Source of the DNA: Flavobacteriaceae bacterium | GTDB taxonomy: Bacteria; Bacteroidota; Bacteroidia; Flavobacteriales; Flavobacteriaceae | Length of the DNA: 64,000 nt | Assembly (NCBI GenBank): GCA_024644725.1 | Contig: JAHEHE010000004.1 | Location: 1-64,000 of the forward strand | Reading direction: 5' to 3' | Part shown: positions 17,774-26,657 of the stretch, one piece after another | Position numbering within the stretch: position 1 is the first letter of the stretch | Layout of the letters: every line of letters begins with the position of its first letter | Made by a program: the position numbers and the translations under genes | The notes under the pieces: generated by a model | The model's input: only the letters and a program-made list of their open reading frames with translations | Database searches by the model: none | Told to the model about the DNA's origin: nothing

Positions 17774-19675
17774 TTGATTTTTTTACCTTCCATAGTAACC
17801 TTGAGATCATCGACCGTCACAATACTAGTGGCCGTGACCTTTGCATTCTTGATACAATCTTGCGGAGAAGGGCCGAAGCAAAGCTCCCCTGATTCCTATA
17901 CGGAGCTTGAGGGTGAGTTGGAGACTGGAAAAGAATCCTGCCTGGTATGTCACAACCAGTTGAAAGGCTATTCGGAGTATCACAATCCTGAAAACATAGG
18001 GTGTGCGGTCTGTCATTTGGGTCAACCTGGGGAGTTTGACAAGGAAGCGGCCCATGCGTCCATGATCTTGATACCCGGAAATCTGGCCGACGCGGCCCAA
18101 ACCTGTGGGACCTGTCACCCCAATGAACTGCAGAAGGTAGAAACATCTCTCATGACGACCAATTCCGGACTGGTGGCCGTCGACAAGTATGTTTTTGACG
18201 AGGCCCATACGCCCGACGGTCAGTACGACATAAGAAAAATAGGTCACAGTGCGGCAGATGAGCATTTGCGGAATCTGTGTGCCAATTGCCACCTGGGAGC
18301 CCAAAAGTCAACGTACGGACCGATCACCGAATTGACCCGAGGAGGGGGGTGCAATGCCTGTCATCTCAACTATTCGAAGTCAGCTGAAGAAGAATTGACC
18401 CAATACCTGTCTTCAGGTAAACAGGTGCTTCCGAGTTTTCATCCGGCGACAGACATACAGGTCGGTGACACCCACTGTTTTGGATGTCACAGTCGTTCCA
18501 GTCGAATTTCTACCAATTACATGGGCTGGCAGGAGACGCTGGAAAGCAGGCAGGATGTCAGTGGAGACCCTGGCTACAGGGCCTTTCAGGATGGACGTGT
18601 TTACAAGAGCCAGCCGGAAGACGTGCACCACGCTTCGGGCATGCTTTGCGTGGATTGCCATGGAGTTCGGGATGTGATGGGCGACGGCCGGACCTACACC
18701 CATGAAGAGGATGCTGTTCACCTGGCTTGCAATGATTGTCACTACAAAGAAAAGCCAAACACGATTGATTTTGAGAGCCTGGACAGGGAATCCATTCTCG
18801 TATTCTCTCACCGTGGATTTGAACACCTCGACAAGCCCATGCTCCGGCGTGCCAAAGATAGCATTGCACTTGTCAACACATATGTGGAAGAAGAAAAGGC
18901 CTTTTTGATTGGAAAGTCAGACAAAATAGTCAGGAATATAGTGCCTCAACCCGAAGTTTGCGCCCGCGATGCCGCCCACAAAGACTTGACTTGTTCGAGC
19001 TGCCACAGTCAGTGGGCCCCAAGGTGCATTGGTTGTCACAACAGTTTTGAAAAAAATGATCCTATGGCATATGATCTCCTGGAGAAAAAGGTTGCCGAGT
19101 CGGGCTGGGTGGAACACGTCTTTGAATTTTCAGCAGATCTTCCTGCGCTGGGCGTCCGGGAAAGAGAGGGAAAGCGTCATATAGAACCAGCCGTTCCTGG
19201 AATGATACTGACGATCGATCACGACAGCTTTGAGGGAGACAGCCTGACGGGAACAGCCTTCAAACGCCTTTATGCGCCCAACTCGCCACACACCATTGGA
19301 AAAGAATCGCGTACCTGTGTTTCGTGCCACGCCAATCCTGCGACACTTGGCTATGGCAAAGGAAACCTTGAGTTGGATGTTTCCCAAAAGGAAACCGAAT
19401 GGACCTTTACGCCGGAATACGCGGACAACCCCAATGACGGACTGCCCGAAGATGCCTGGATTCCGTTTTTGGAACCGCCAAAGGCTGAGGTCCTATCCAC
19501 GCGCAGCGACTTCCGTCCGTTTGGCCTGGATGAGCAAAAAAGCATCCTGACGGTAGGAGCCTGTCTCAAGTGTCATGCCGCAGACTCTCCCTTGATGCGA
19601 AGGTCCTTGTCTTCAGGATTAAATCCTTTACTTTTGGAGAGGAGTGCAAAATGTGTGATTCCCACATTTGACTGA
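17774..19675 (+). CDS. Dodecahaem c-type cytochrome lipoprotein
   Basis: This extracytoplasmic multihaem electron carrier has twelve CxxCH motifs (CLVCH, CAVCH, CGTCH, CANCH, CNACH, CFGCH, CVDCH, CNDCH, CSSCH, CIGCH, CVSCH, CLKCH). A lipoprotein signal ends in LIQSC. No ATG is available: TTG 17774 gives 633 residues, and TTG 17801 gives a more typical signal (MRSSTVTILVAVTFAFLIQS, then C) and may be the true start. Haems 1-10 are fairly dense, then a spacer of roughly 100 residues precedes haem 11 and another precedes haem 12. I do not recognise it as a named family. It is divergent from the psr-like operon and shares the operator region, so it may be its redox partner or an independent reductase. 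Confidence 0.85.
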   Translation: MIFLPSIVTLRSSTVTILVAVTFAFLIQSCGEGPKQSSPDSYTELEGELETGKESCLVCHNQLKGYSEYHNPENIGCAVCHLGQPGEFDKEAAHASMILIPGNLADAAQTCGTCHPNELQKVETSLMTTNSGLVAVDKYVFDEAHTPDGQYDIRKIGHSAADEHLRNLCANCHLGAQKSTYGPITELTRGGGCNACHLNYSKSAEEELTQYLSSGKQVLPSFHPATDIQVGDTHCFGCHSRSSRISTNYMGWQETLESRQDVSGDPGYRAFQDGRVYKSQPEDVHHASGMLCVDCHGVRDVMGDGRTYTHEEDAVHLACNDCHYKEKPNTIDFESLDRESILVFSHRGFEHLDKPMLRRAKDSIALVNTYVEEEKAFLIGKSDKIVRNIVPQPEVCARDAAHKDLTCSSCHSQWAPRCIGCHNSFEKNDPMAYDLLEKKVAESGWVEHVFEFSADLPALGVREREGKRHIEPAVPGMILTIDHDSFEGDSLTGTAFKRLYAPNSPHTIGKESRTCVSCHANPATLGYGKGNLELDVSQKETEWTFTPEYADNPNDGLPEDAWIPFLEPPKAEVLSTRSDFRPFGLDEQKSILTVGACLKCHAADSPLMRRSLSSGLNPLLLERSAKCVIPTFD

Positions 19676-19710
19676 ACAGATCACTGATTATAAATCTTAC
19701 TGAAATTTAA

Positions 19711-20379
19711 ATGAGCCGGGACAAGCAAGGAAACAAAATTATTTGGATCTACTTTATCGTAACCGCATTGGATCTCATTGGGGTAGGATTGAAGGTGGAT
19801 TGGCTCGTTTTGATTTGCAAACCCCTGATGATGACGAGCCTGATGGCTTTTTATTGGGTGGTCTCTACCAGGCGCAGCAAACTCTACCTGGGGGCTCTGT
19901 TCTTTTCGCTGCTGGGGGACATTTTCCTGCTGGACAAGGAAGGACAGTTTTTATTGGGTATCGGAGCTTTCCTGGTCACCCAAATTCTTTTCATCATTTT
20001 GGTGCTGAAAAGGTCAAGTAGCTCTTCAAAGTCAAATTTGATTTGGAGCGCAATTCCTTTTCTGATCTATCTCGTTCTGCTCATGCGAACTCTGGCGCCT
20101 GAACTGGATGACTTATTCTATCCTGTATTGATTTACGGTTCGGTGATCTCTGTGTTTGGAATCACGGCCCTGAACTATCACCTGAACCAAAGAAATGCCG
20201 AATCCTTGATTCTGCTGAGCGGGGCCCTGCTCTTTATTGCCTCTGACAGCATGATCGCGCTGAACAAGTTCTTTTCACCGCATATGATCTATCCGGTAGC
20301 CATCATGCTGACATACGCACTTGCCCAGTACCTGATCTGTCACTCCATGCTTTTGGAGGAGCAGTCTATTGAAGAATGA
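19711..20379 (+). CDS. YhhN/TMEM86-family membrane protein (lysoplasmalogenase-like)
   Basis: This 222-residue integral membrane protein has about eight helices. The family signatures are KPLMMTSLMAFYW near residue 37, FFSLLGDIFLLD near 64 and SGALLFIASDSMIALN near 170, with the conserved Asp residues inside the membrane. Animal relatives hydrolyse lysoplasmalogens; the bacterial role is unclear. It starts 35 bases after the twelve-haem cytochrome gene on the same strand and may be co-transcribed, but nothing suggests a functional link. Confidence 0.85.
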   Translation: MSRDKQGNKIIWIYFIVTALDLIGVGLKVDWLVLICKPLMMTSLMAFYWVVSTRRSKLYLGALFFSLLGDIFLLDKEGQFLLGIGAFLVTQILFIILVLKRSSSSSKSNLIWSAIPFLIYLVLLMRTLAPELDDLFYPVLIYGSVISVFGITALNYHLNQRNAESLILLSGALLFIASDSMIALNKFFSPHMIYPVAIMLTYALAQYLICHSMLLEEQSIEE

Positions 20380-20411
20380 GCATAGTGCAAGTCGTGTGTA
20401 TCATGTAATGC

Positions 20412-20735
20412 TTATTTGAACATGTCCATGCCGGGAATGTCAGGTAACCCACCCTTGGCGGCCGCGGCCATTTCGGCTTCATGGATTTTTGAAGCTTTTT
20501 CAAGCGCTTTGTTCAATGCCAGGATCAGGTAGTCCTCCAATGCCTCCTTGTCTTCCAGGAGCTCATCGTCTATGGCTAGATTCTTGATCTGGCGATTGGC
20601 AGTAACAGTCACAACGACGAGGCCGTTTCCGGCTTCTCCATCGACCATGACCTGGTCCAGGCGTTTCCTGGTTTCTTCGATTTTGGCCTGAGCTTCCTTG
20701 AGTTTGGCCATCATTCCCTCCATATCTCCAAGCAT
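20412..20735 (-). CDS. ybaB: YbaB/EbfC nucleoid-associated protein
   Basis: This 107-residue DNA-binding protein has the family pattern: an N-terminal amphipathic helix ([20 protein letters not shown]), a beta-hairpin ([20 protein letters not shown]) and a C-terminal helix ending in a Gly/Pro-rich segment. Members form dimers with a tweezer shape and bind DNA with weak specificity. It is convergent with the YhhN-like gene and divergent from the oligopeptidase. In many bacteria ybaB follows dnaX and precedes recR; neither is here. Confidence 0.93.
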   Translation of the reverse strand: MLGDMEGMMAKLKEAQAKIEETRKRLDQVMVDGEAGNGLVVVTVTANRQIKNLAIDDELLEDKEALEDYLILALNKALEKASKIHEAEMAAAAKGGLPDIPGMDMFK

Positions 20736-20818
20736 AATTGTAGGTGTTAAATTTAAATGTTAGTTTCGCGGTCATCGCAACCGCATTCACAAAATTACAA
20801 AATGATTATTCAGGAAGC

Positions 20819-22978
20819 ATGGTAAGCAAAATAAGTACCCTTGCAATTGTATTATCCTTTATTTTTGCAATTTCCTGCAAGAATGAAAAAACAGAACAAA
20901 GTAATCAAATGAGAGACGCCCAAAAACAGGTCAAGCCTCCTGTAGCTCAGAAAATTCCGAAAAAACTTGAAATACATGGCGACCTGCGCATAGACAACTA
21001 CTACTGGCTCAATGAACGAGAGAATCCTGAAGTCATCAAATACCTGGAGGAGGAAAACGCTTTTTATGATGAGATGTCCTCCCATACCACGAAGTTCCAG
21101 GAGGATCTGTTTGAGGAGATGAAGTCGAGGATCAAAGAAGAAGATGAGTCGGTTCCGTATCGCAAGAACGGGTTCTATTACATCACGCGTTTCAAAACCG
21201 GGCAGCAATACCCCATATACGCCAGAAAAAAGGGGAACCTCGAGGCGCCGGAAGAGCTTATCGTGGACGTCAACGAAATGGCGGATGGACATGACTATTA
21301 CGCACTCACCGGCTTGAATATCAGTTCGGACAACCGGATTGCGGCCTTTGGAGTGGACACCTTGAGTCGTCGTCAATACGACCTGAGGTTCAAGGACCTG
21401 GAAACGATGGAACTTTACCCTGAGGAAATCAAGAATACCACAGGGAACTCTGCCTGGGCCAATGACAACCGGACGGTATTCTATACCCGAAAGGACCCTG
21501 TCACATTGAGAAGTGATAGAATTTACAGGCACACCCTGGGAACAGATCCGTCGGAGGACATCTTGATCTACGAGGAAGACGACGAGACTTTCTGGACTTT
21601 CGTTTACAAGTCAAAATCTAACCGGTACATCATTATCGGGTCTTACAGCACCCTTACGACCGAATACAGGTTCCTGGATGCTGACGATCCAGAAGGGGAT
21701 TTTTCTCTCGTGCAGGAGAGAGAGCGGGGCCTGGAGTATTCAATTGCCCATTTTCAGGATCACTTTTATGTGCATACCAACAAAGACGAGGCGAAGAACT
21801 TCAAGTTGATGAAGACCCCGGTGGACAAGACTGGAAAAGAAAACTGGGTTGAGGTCATTGCGCACAGAAAGGACACTTTGCTCGAGGATATTTCTATATT
21901 CAAAGAATTTATTGTCCTTGAGGAGAGAAACAATGGCCTGAACAAGATTCGAATTCGCAAATGGGACAACAGCGAAGATTTTTATCTGCCTTTTGAAGAA
22001 GAGACTTATTCGGCATCGGTTTACAACAATCCAGAATTCGACACTCATTTGATCCGCTACAGCTACAACTCATTGACAACCCCGAATTCTGTCATCGACT
22101 TTGACGTGAATTCAAAGACAAAAGATGTAAAGAAAGAACAGGAGGTGCTCGGAGACAAATTCAAAAAAGAGAACTACAGGAGTGAAAGAATTTGGGCGGA
22201 TACAAGGGATGGTAAAAAAGTGGCTATTTCTATGGTCTACCACAAGGACACGAAACCCGGGAAGGACACCCCGCTGCTATTATACGGCTATGGGTCCTAC
22301 GGAAGTATAGTGAGGGACCGCTTCAGCAGCGTTCGACTGAGTTTGCTGGACAGGGGCTTCATCTATGCCATCGCCCACGTACGCGGTGGCGAATACCTCG
22401 GCAGATCCTGGTATGAAGACGGAAAGATGTTCAACAAGAAAAACACTTTCAATGATTTTGTCGACTCCGCCTCTCATTTGATCGATCAGGGATATACCTC
22501 TGCCGATCACCTTTATGCGGAGGGAGGCTCTGCGGGTGGTTTGCTCGTGGGTGCGGTAATCAATATGAATCCAGAGCTTTTCAACGGGGTGATAGCCGCA
22601 GTTCCTTTTGTGGATGTGGTCACCACCATGCTCGATGAGAGCATACCTCTTACGACCGGAGAGTTCGATGAGTGGGGGAATCCCAAGCAAAAGGAATCCT
22701 ACGACTATATGCTTTCCTATTCTCCTTATGACAATCTGGAAGCGAAGGAATACCCTAATTTGCTAGTTACTACGGGCCTGCACGACTCTCAGGTGCAGTA
22801 TTTTGAACCTGCAAAATGGGTGGCCAAGTTGAGGGATATGAAAACTGACAATAATAAATTGCTGCTTTACACGAATATGGATACCGGGCATGGTGGCGCG
22901 TCAGGAAGGTTCGACGCTTTGAAGGAAGTGGCTCGAGATTATGCTTTTCTTCTTGATTTAGAGGGAATTACGAATTAA
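20819..22978 (+). CDS. ptrB: S9A-family oligopeptidase B-like lipoprotein
   Basis: This serine oligopeptidase probably cleaves short peptides after basic residues. ATG 20819 gives 719 residues with a lipoprotein signal (VLSFIFAISC); the frame extends to 20744 but the extra residues are not signal-like. The N-terminal half is the seven-bladed propeller domain. The catalytic domain has the nucleophile Ser571 in YAEGGSAGGLL, then Asp in TGLHDSQV and His in DTGHGG. DYYWLNERENPEV near residue 60 is typical of oligopeptidase B. Bacteroidota versions are often secreted, unlike the cytoplasmic E. coli enzyme. It is a single gene, divergent from ybaB. Confidence 0.92.
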   Translation: MVSKISTLAIVLSFIFAISCKNEKTEQSNQMRDAQKQVKPPVAQKIPKKLEIHGDLRIDNYYWLNERENPEVIKYLEEENAFYDEMSSHTTKFQEDLFEEMKSRIKEEDESVPYRKNGFYYITRFKTGQQYPIYARKKGNLEAPEELIVDVNEMADGHDYYALTGLNISSDNRIAAFGVDTLSRRQYDLRFKDLETMELYPEEIKNTTGNSAWANDNRTVFYTRKDPVTLRSDRIYRHTLGTDPSEDILIYEEDDETFWTFVYKSKSNRYIIIGSYSTLTTEYRFLDADDPEGDFSLVQERERGLEYSIAHFQDHFYVHTNKDEAKNFKLMKTPVDKTGKENWVEVIAHRKDTLLEDISIFKEFIVLEERNNGLNKIRIRKWDNSEDFYLPFEEETYSASVYNNPEFDTHLIRYSYNSLTTPNSVIDFDVNSKTKDVKKEQEVLGDKFKKENYRSERIWADTRDGKKVAISMVYHKDTKPGKDTPLLLYGYGSYGSIVRDRFSSVRLSLLDRGFIYAIAHVRGGEYLGRSWYEDGKMFNKKNTFNDFVDSASHLIDQGYTSADHLYAEGGSAGGLLVGAVINMNPELFNGVIAAVPFVDVVTTMLDESIPLTTGEFDEWGNPKQKESYDYMLSYSPYDNLEAKEYPNLLVTTGLHDSQVQYFEPAKWVAKLRDMKTDNNKLLLYTNMDTGHGGASGRFDALKEVARDYAFLLDLEGITN

Positions 22979-23061
22979 AAAGTTTTTTTGTAATATTGTG
23001 ATTAACGTGACCTGGACCCGAATCTTATCCCCAGATTCAATGGAGGTTTGAAAAAAATAAT

Positions 23062-23070
23062 TAAATTTGC
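23062..23070 (+). promoter_or_regulatory. Predicted -7 element of the PLP-enzyme gene at 23102
   Basis: TAAATTTGC matches TAnnTTTG plus the favoured C. It lies about 32 bases before the ATG. No TTG is at a good -33 distance. Confidence 0.45.
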
Positions 23071-23101
23071 GCGGTTTTTATAATCAAAGTATTATAATTC
23101 T

Positions 23102-24139
23102 ATGAAAAAACATAACGGTATAACTAATTCTATTTTGGATTTAGTCGGAGAGACGCCTCTCATACGATTGAACAAGATAACAGAAGAGTTAGACGGTGAG
23201 TTCTTAGCAAAATACGAAGCCTTCAATCCGGGGCACTCTATGAAAGACAGAATAGCGGTGCATATTGTGGAACAGGCAGAAAAAAAAGGGATACTCAAAG
23301 AAGGGAGCACGGTCATTGAGACGACCTCGGGAAACACCGGGTTTAGTGTTGCCCTCGTTTGCATCATTAAGGGATACGAGTGCATTTTGGCAGTTAATTC
23401 CAAGGCCTCCAAAGGCAAGATCAACATGCTCAGGGCCATGGGCGCGAAAGTTTACGTTTGCCCGGCTCATGTGAGTGCGGATGATCCGAGATCTTATTAT
23501 CAGGTAGCCAAGAGACTTCATTCAGAAACAGCGGATTCCGTTTACATCAATCAGTATTTCAATGAATTGAATTCGGAAGCGCATTACCTGTCAACCGGAC
23601 CTGAGATCTGGGAACAGACGGAAGGCAAGGTGACACATGTGGTTGTTGCGAGTGGAACAGGGGGGACGATTTCAGGGGTTGGCAAATACCTGAAAGAGAA
23701 AAATCCTGATGTTAAGGTTTTGGGTGTGGATGCTTATGGGTCGATTCTCAAGAAGTTTCACGAGACCTCAGACTTTGACACCAACGAAATCTATCCCTAT
23801 CGAATTGAAGGTCTTGGAAAGAATCTTGTGCCTTCCGCGACAAATTTCGAGGTCATTGACGTGTTTGAGAAGGTGACGGATGAAGATGCAGCCCACAGGG
23901 CCAGAGAGTTGGCAACCACAGAGGGGTTGTTTACCGGATACACCAGCGGTGCTGTGATTCAGGCGACAATTCAGTATGCAACCAAAGACTATTTTGACAA
24001 AGACAGTGTCGTGGTCATGATACTTCCAGACCACGGATCACGATATATGGAAAAGGTCTATTGTGACGACTGGATGAGTGATCAGGGTTTCTTCGATACG
24101 CAGAAACAAGCCAGAGGTTCTCTGGAAAACATTCAATAA
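23102..24139 (+). CDS. Cysteine-synthase-like PLP enzyme, probable cysteate synthase
   Basis: This 345-residue fold-type II PLP enzyme of the cysteine synthase/cystathionine beta-synthase family has no CBS domains. The PLP lysine is Lys48 in GHSMKDRI, the phosphate-binding and substrate loop is TTSGNTGF near residue 80, and [11 protein letters not shown] near 182 is the second phosphate loop. The substitution of GHSMK for the usual NPxxSxK context, the C-terminal extension ([13 protein letters not shown]) and the adjacent acyl-CoA/ACP:amino-acid transferase suggest that it makes cysteate from phosphoserine and sulfite for sulfonolipid synthesis, as in other gliding Bacteroidota. A plain O-acetylserine sulfhydrylase or cystathionine beta-synthase role is the alternative. 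Confidence 0.8.
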   Translation: MKKHNGITNSILDLVGETPLIRLNKITEELDGEFLAKYEAFNPGHSMKDRIAVHIVEQAEKKGILKEGSTVIETTSGNTGFSVALVCIIKGYECILAVNSKASKGKINMLRAMGAKVYVCPAHVSADDPRSYYQVAKRLHSETADSVYINQYFNELNSEAHYLSTGPEIWEQTEGKVTHVVVASGTGGTISGVGKYLKEKNPDVKVLGVDAYGSILKKFHETSDFDTNEIYPYRIEGLGKNLVPSATNFEVIDVFEKVTDEDAAHRARELATTEGLFTGYTSGAVIQATIQYATKDYFDKDSVVVMILPDHGSRYMEKVYCDDWMSDQGFFDTQKQARGSLENIQ

Positions 24140-24164
24140 AGAGATCCAAACAATTCTAAAATAG

Positions 24165-24191
24165 GGCCATTCGCACAGCGAATGGCCTTTT
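24165..24191 (+). terminator. Intrinsic terminator after the PLP-enzyme gene
   Basis: A perfect 10-bp stem (24165-24174 with 24178-24187) with a three-base loop is followed by TTTTCATTTTATTATTTT. It separates the cysteate-synthase-like gene from the acyltransferase, which then has its own promoter. Confidence 0.85.
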
Positions 24192-24241
24192 CATTTTATT
24201 ATTTTCTATAAACATCAAAAGGTGGGAATAAGAAATTTTCC

Positions 24242-24250
24242 TATTTTTGC
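24242..24250 (+). promoter_or_regulatory. Predicted -7 element of the gene at 24302
   Basis: TATTTTTGC matches the Bacteroidota -7 consensus and lies about 50 bases upstream of ATG 24302. No convincing -33 TTG is visible. Confidence 0.45.
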
Positions 24251-24301
24251 ACTTGATTTAGAAGAAGGTGTTTTTACCTTCTATCGAAATGAAATTTGAA
24301 G

Positions 24302-25567
24302 ATGAAAGACTTATTTGAGAGAATTATCAAGGATAAGGGTCCTTTAGGAAAATGGGCCAAGCAAGCAGAAGGTTATTACGTATTCCCTAAGCTTGAGGGT
24401 CCTATCTCCAATCGGATGAAATTCAACGGTCGTGAAGTTATCACCTGGAGCATCAATGACTATCTGGGCCTGGCGAATCACCCGGAAGTGAGAAAAGCGG
24501 ATGAGGAGGCTGCAGCAGAACATGGAATGGCTTACCCAATGGGTGCCCGCATGATGAGCGGCCATACAAACTACCACGAACAATTGGAGCAGGAATGCGC
24601 TGAGTTTGTCGGGAAAGAAGCTGCTTACCTGGTGAATTTTGGATACCAGGGAATGGTTTCGGCCATCGATGCACTGGTCACTAAGAATGACGTTGTGGTT
24701 TATGACATGGATTCCCATGCCTGCATCATTGACGGAGCGAGGCTTCACCAGGGGAAACGATTCACTTTCCGTCACAACGACATCGAAAGTTTTGAAAAGA
24801 ACCTGCAACGTGCAGTCAAGATAGCAGAAGAGACAGGCGGAGGAGTTTTGGTGATTAGTGAAGGTGTCTTTGGTATGCGCGGAGAGCAGGGCAAACTCAA
24901 GGAGATTTGCGCCCTAAAAGAAAAATACAACTTCAGATTATTGGTCGATGACGCACATGGTTTCGGAACACTGGGCAAATCAGGTGCCGGGGCAGGCGAG
25001 GAGCAAGGTGTTCAAGACGCAATTGACGTTTACTTTGCAACCTTTGCCAAGTCCATGGCGGGTATTGGAGCCTTTTTTGCCGGCGACAAAGAGGTGATCA
25101 AGTATCTTCAATACAACATGCGATCCCAGATGTTTGCCAAATCCCTGCCGATGGCGATGGTGAAAGGCGCTCTGAAAAGACTCGATATGATCCGGACCAT
25201 GCCTGAACTCAGAGAGAAGCTATGGGAAAATGTGAATGCCCTGCAGAACGGCCTGGTGGAAAAGGGGTTCAATATCGGAAAGACCAATACCTGTGTAACC
25301 CCGGTCTTCCTGGAAGGAGATATTCCGGAAGCCATGGCTATGGTTAACGATTTGAGAGAAAACTACGGAATATTCTGCTCCATAGTCGTTTACCCGGTGA
25401 TTCCAAAGGGAATGATTCTCTTGAGATTGATACCGACCGCAGCGCATACGCTGGAGGATGTGGAGGAAACCATCAAGGCGTTTTCATCCATACGGGAAAA
25501 ATTGAAGAAAGGCTTTTACAAGCGCATAGCTGCGGCACTTATGTCAGAAGATGCCATGACCGAATAA
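24302..25567 (+). CDS. AONS/serine-palmitoyltransferase-like PLP enzyme, probable cysteate acyltransferase
   Basis: This 421-residue alpha-oxoamine synthase condenses an amino acid with an acyl thioester and releases CO2. The PLP lysine is Lys250 in YFATFAKSMAG, and the cofactor-ring contacts are LLVDDAHGFG near residues 213-222. SPT and AONS usually carry a GT(L/F)SK context, so the TFAK here marks a distinct subgroup. Next to a cysteate-synthase-like gene, the best guess is a cysteate-C-fatty acyltransferase making the capnine base of sulfonolipids. A serine palmitoyltransferase for sphingolipids is the alternative. The frame opens with TTG 24296, but ATG 24302 is preferred. Confidence 0.82.
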   Translation: MKDLFERIIKDKGPLGKWAKQAEGYYVFPKLEGPISNRMKFNGREVITWSINDYLGLANHPEVRKADEEAAAEHGMAYPMGARMMSGHTNYHEQLEQECAEFVGKEAAYLVNFGYQGMVSAIDALVTKNDVVVYDMDSHACIIDGARLHQGKRFTFRHNDIESFEKNLQRAVKIAEETGGGVLVISEGVFGMRGEQGKLKEICALKEKYNFRLLVDDAHGFGTLGKSGAGAGEEQGVQDAIDVYFATFAKSMAGIGAFFAGDKEVIKYLQYNMRSQMFAKSLPMAMVKGALKRLDMIRTMPELREKLWENVNALQNGLVEKGFNIGKTNTCVTPVFLEGDIPEAMAMVNDLRENYGIFCSIVVYPVIPKGMILLRLIPTAAHTLEDVEETIKAFSSIREKLKKGFYKRIAAALMSEDAMTE

Positions 25568-25578
25568 TAGTCGATTTT

Positions 25579-26610
25579 TTATTTCTCCATGTCGAGACGG
25601 GAACTTGCAACTGAATCTTCCCGGTCAAAATCTTGATTCAGGTATTTTAGGTAACCCACGATGCCAATCATGGCTGCGTTGTCTGTAGTGTATTCGAACT
25701 TGGGAATGTAGGTTGTCCAACCGTCAGATTCTTGCATGGCCCTCAGGGTTGAGCGAATCTCCGAATTTGCTGACACGCCTCCCGCTATTCCAACGTGTTT
25801 GATCCCGGTCATGTCGGCGGCTTTTTTCAGCCTGTTCATCAAAATCGTGACTATTGTGCGTTGAACCGAAGCACAAATGTCGTCCATGCGCTGGTGAATA
25901 AAATCCGGGTTCTTCTTTTGCTCTCTTTGCAAAAAGTAAAGAATAGCCGTTTTGAGCCCGCTGAAACTGAAGTCCAGCGGGTTTTCCGTCTTGGGCTCGG
26001 AGAAGCTGAACGCCAACGGATCACCCTGGGACGCATGCTTGTCGATAAGCGGTCCTCCCGGATACGGGAGCCCAAGTAATTTGGCCGTTTTATCAAAAGC
26101 TTCTCCTACGGCATCATCAATCGTTTCCCCGAGTATTTCAAAAGAATCGAACGCACTGACCCTCAGAATCTGAGTATGTCCACCGCTGATCGTCATGCAG
26201 AGAAACGGAAAGGGAGGAATCTTCTGGGCCTCATCCTCGATAAAGTGAGCCAGAACATGGGCCTGCATGTGATTGACCGCCATCAGCGGAATGTTCAATG
26301 CAATTGAAAGTGATTTGGCGAAGGAGGAACCAACGAGCAGGGAACCGAGCAGTCCCGGACCCTGGGTAAAGGCAATTCCGTCCAGGTCCTCCTTTCTGAC
26401 ATTTGCCCTTTTCAAGGCGAGGTCGACCACCGGGACGATATTTTGCTGGTGGGCCCTGGACGCCAACTCCGGTACCACGCCACCATACTGGGCGTGAACC
26501 TTTTGATTCGCCACAACATTCGAGAGAACCCGCTCATTCTCAAGCACTGCGGCACTCGTGTCGTCGCAGGAAGATTCGATGGCAAGTATGTGAACAGATT
26601 TTTTTTTCAC
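25579..26610 (-). CDS. tsaD: tRNA t6A threonylcarbamoyltransferase subunit TsaD
   Basis: TsaD transfers threonylcarbamoyl to A37 of ANN-decoding tRNAs with TsaB, TsaE and TsaC. The 343 residues start at GTG 26610 (KKKSVHILAIESSCDDTSAA). The metal-binding HMQAH motif is near residue 111, SGGHTQI near 136, and AGGVSANSEI near 275. It is convergent with the PLP acyltransferase and divergent from the TamB-like gene. The GTG start directly follows an AGG, an unusually close ribosome-binding sequence, but Bacteroidota rely little on Shine-Dalgarno pairing. A -7 element is at 26649-26657. Confidence 0.97.
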   Translation of the reverse strand: MKKKSVHILAIESSCDDTSAAVLENERVLSNVVANQKVHAQYGGVVPELASRAHQQNIVPVVDLALKRANVRKEDLDGIAFTQGPGLLGSLLVGSSFAKSLSIALNIPLMAVNHMQAHVLAHFIEDEAQKIPPFPFLCMTISGGHTQILRVSAFDSFEILGETIDDAVGEAFDKTAKLLGLPYPGGPLIDKHASQGDPLAFSFSEPKTENPLDFSFSGLKTAILYFLQREQKKNPDFIHQRMDDICASVQRTIVTILMNRLKKAADMTGIKHVGIAGGVSANSEIRSTLRAMQESDGWTTYIPKFEYTTDNAAMIGIVGYLKYLNQDFDREDSVASSRLDMEK

Positions 26611-26648
26611 CTCATTTTTTTAGGCACAAAAATTGTACTTTTAAAAAT

Positions 26649-26657
26649 GCAAATTTA
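26649..26657 (-). promoter_or_regulatory. Predicted -7 element of tsaD
   Basis: The minus strand reads TAAATTTGC, a full match to the Bacteroidota -7 motif, about 40 bases before the GTG start of tsaD. It overlaps the region where the start of the divergent TamB-like gene is expected. Confidence 0.5.

Noticed and set aside
19648-19672. Hairpin AAATGTG...CACATTT as terminator of the twelve-haem cytochrome gene
   Set aside because: It lies inside the last codons of the gene, has only a 7-bp AT-rich stem and no T-tract follows; the next gene on the same strand starts soon after.
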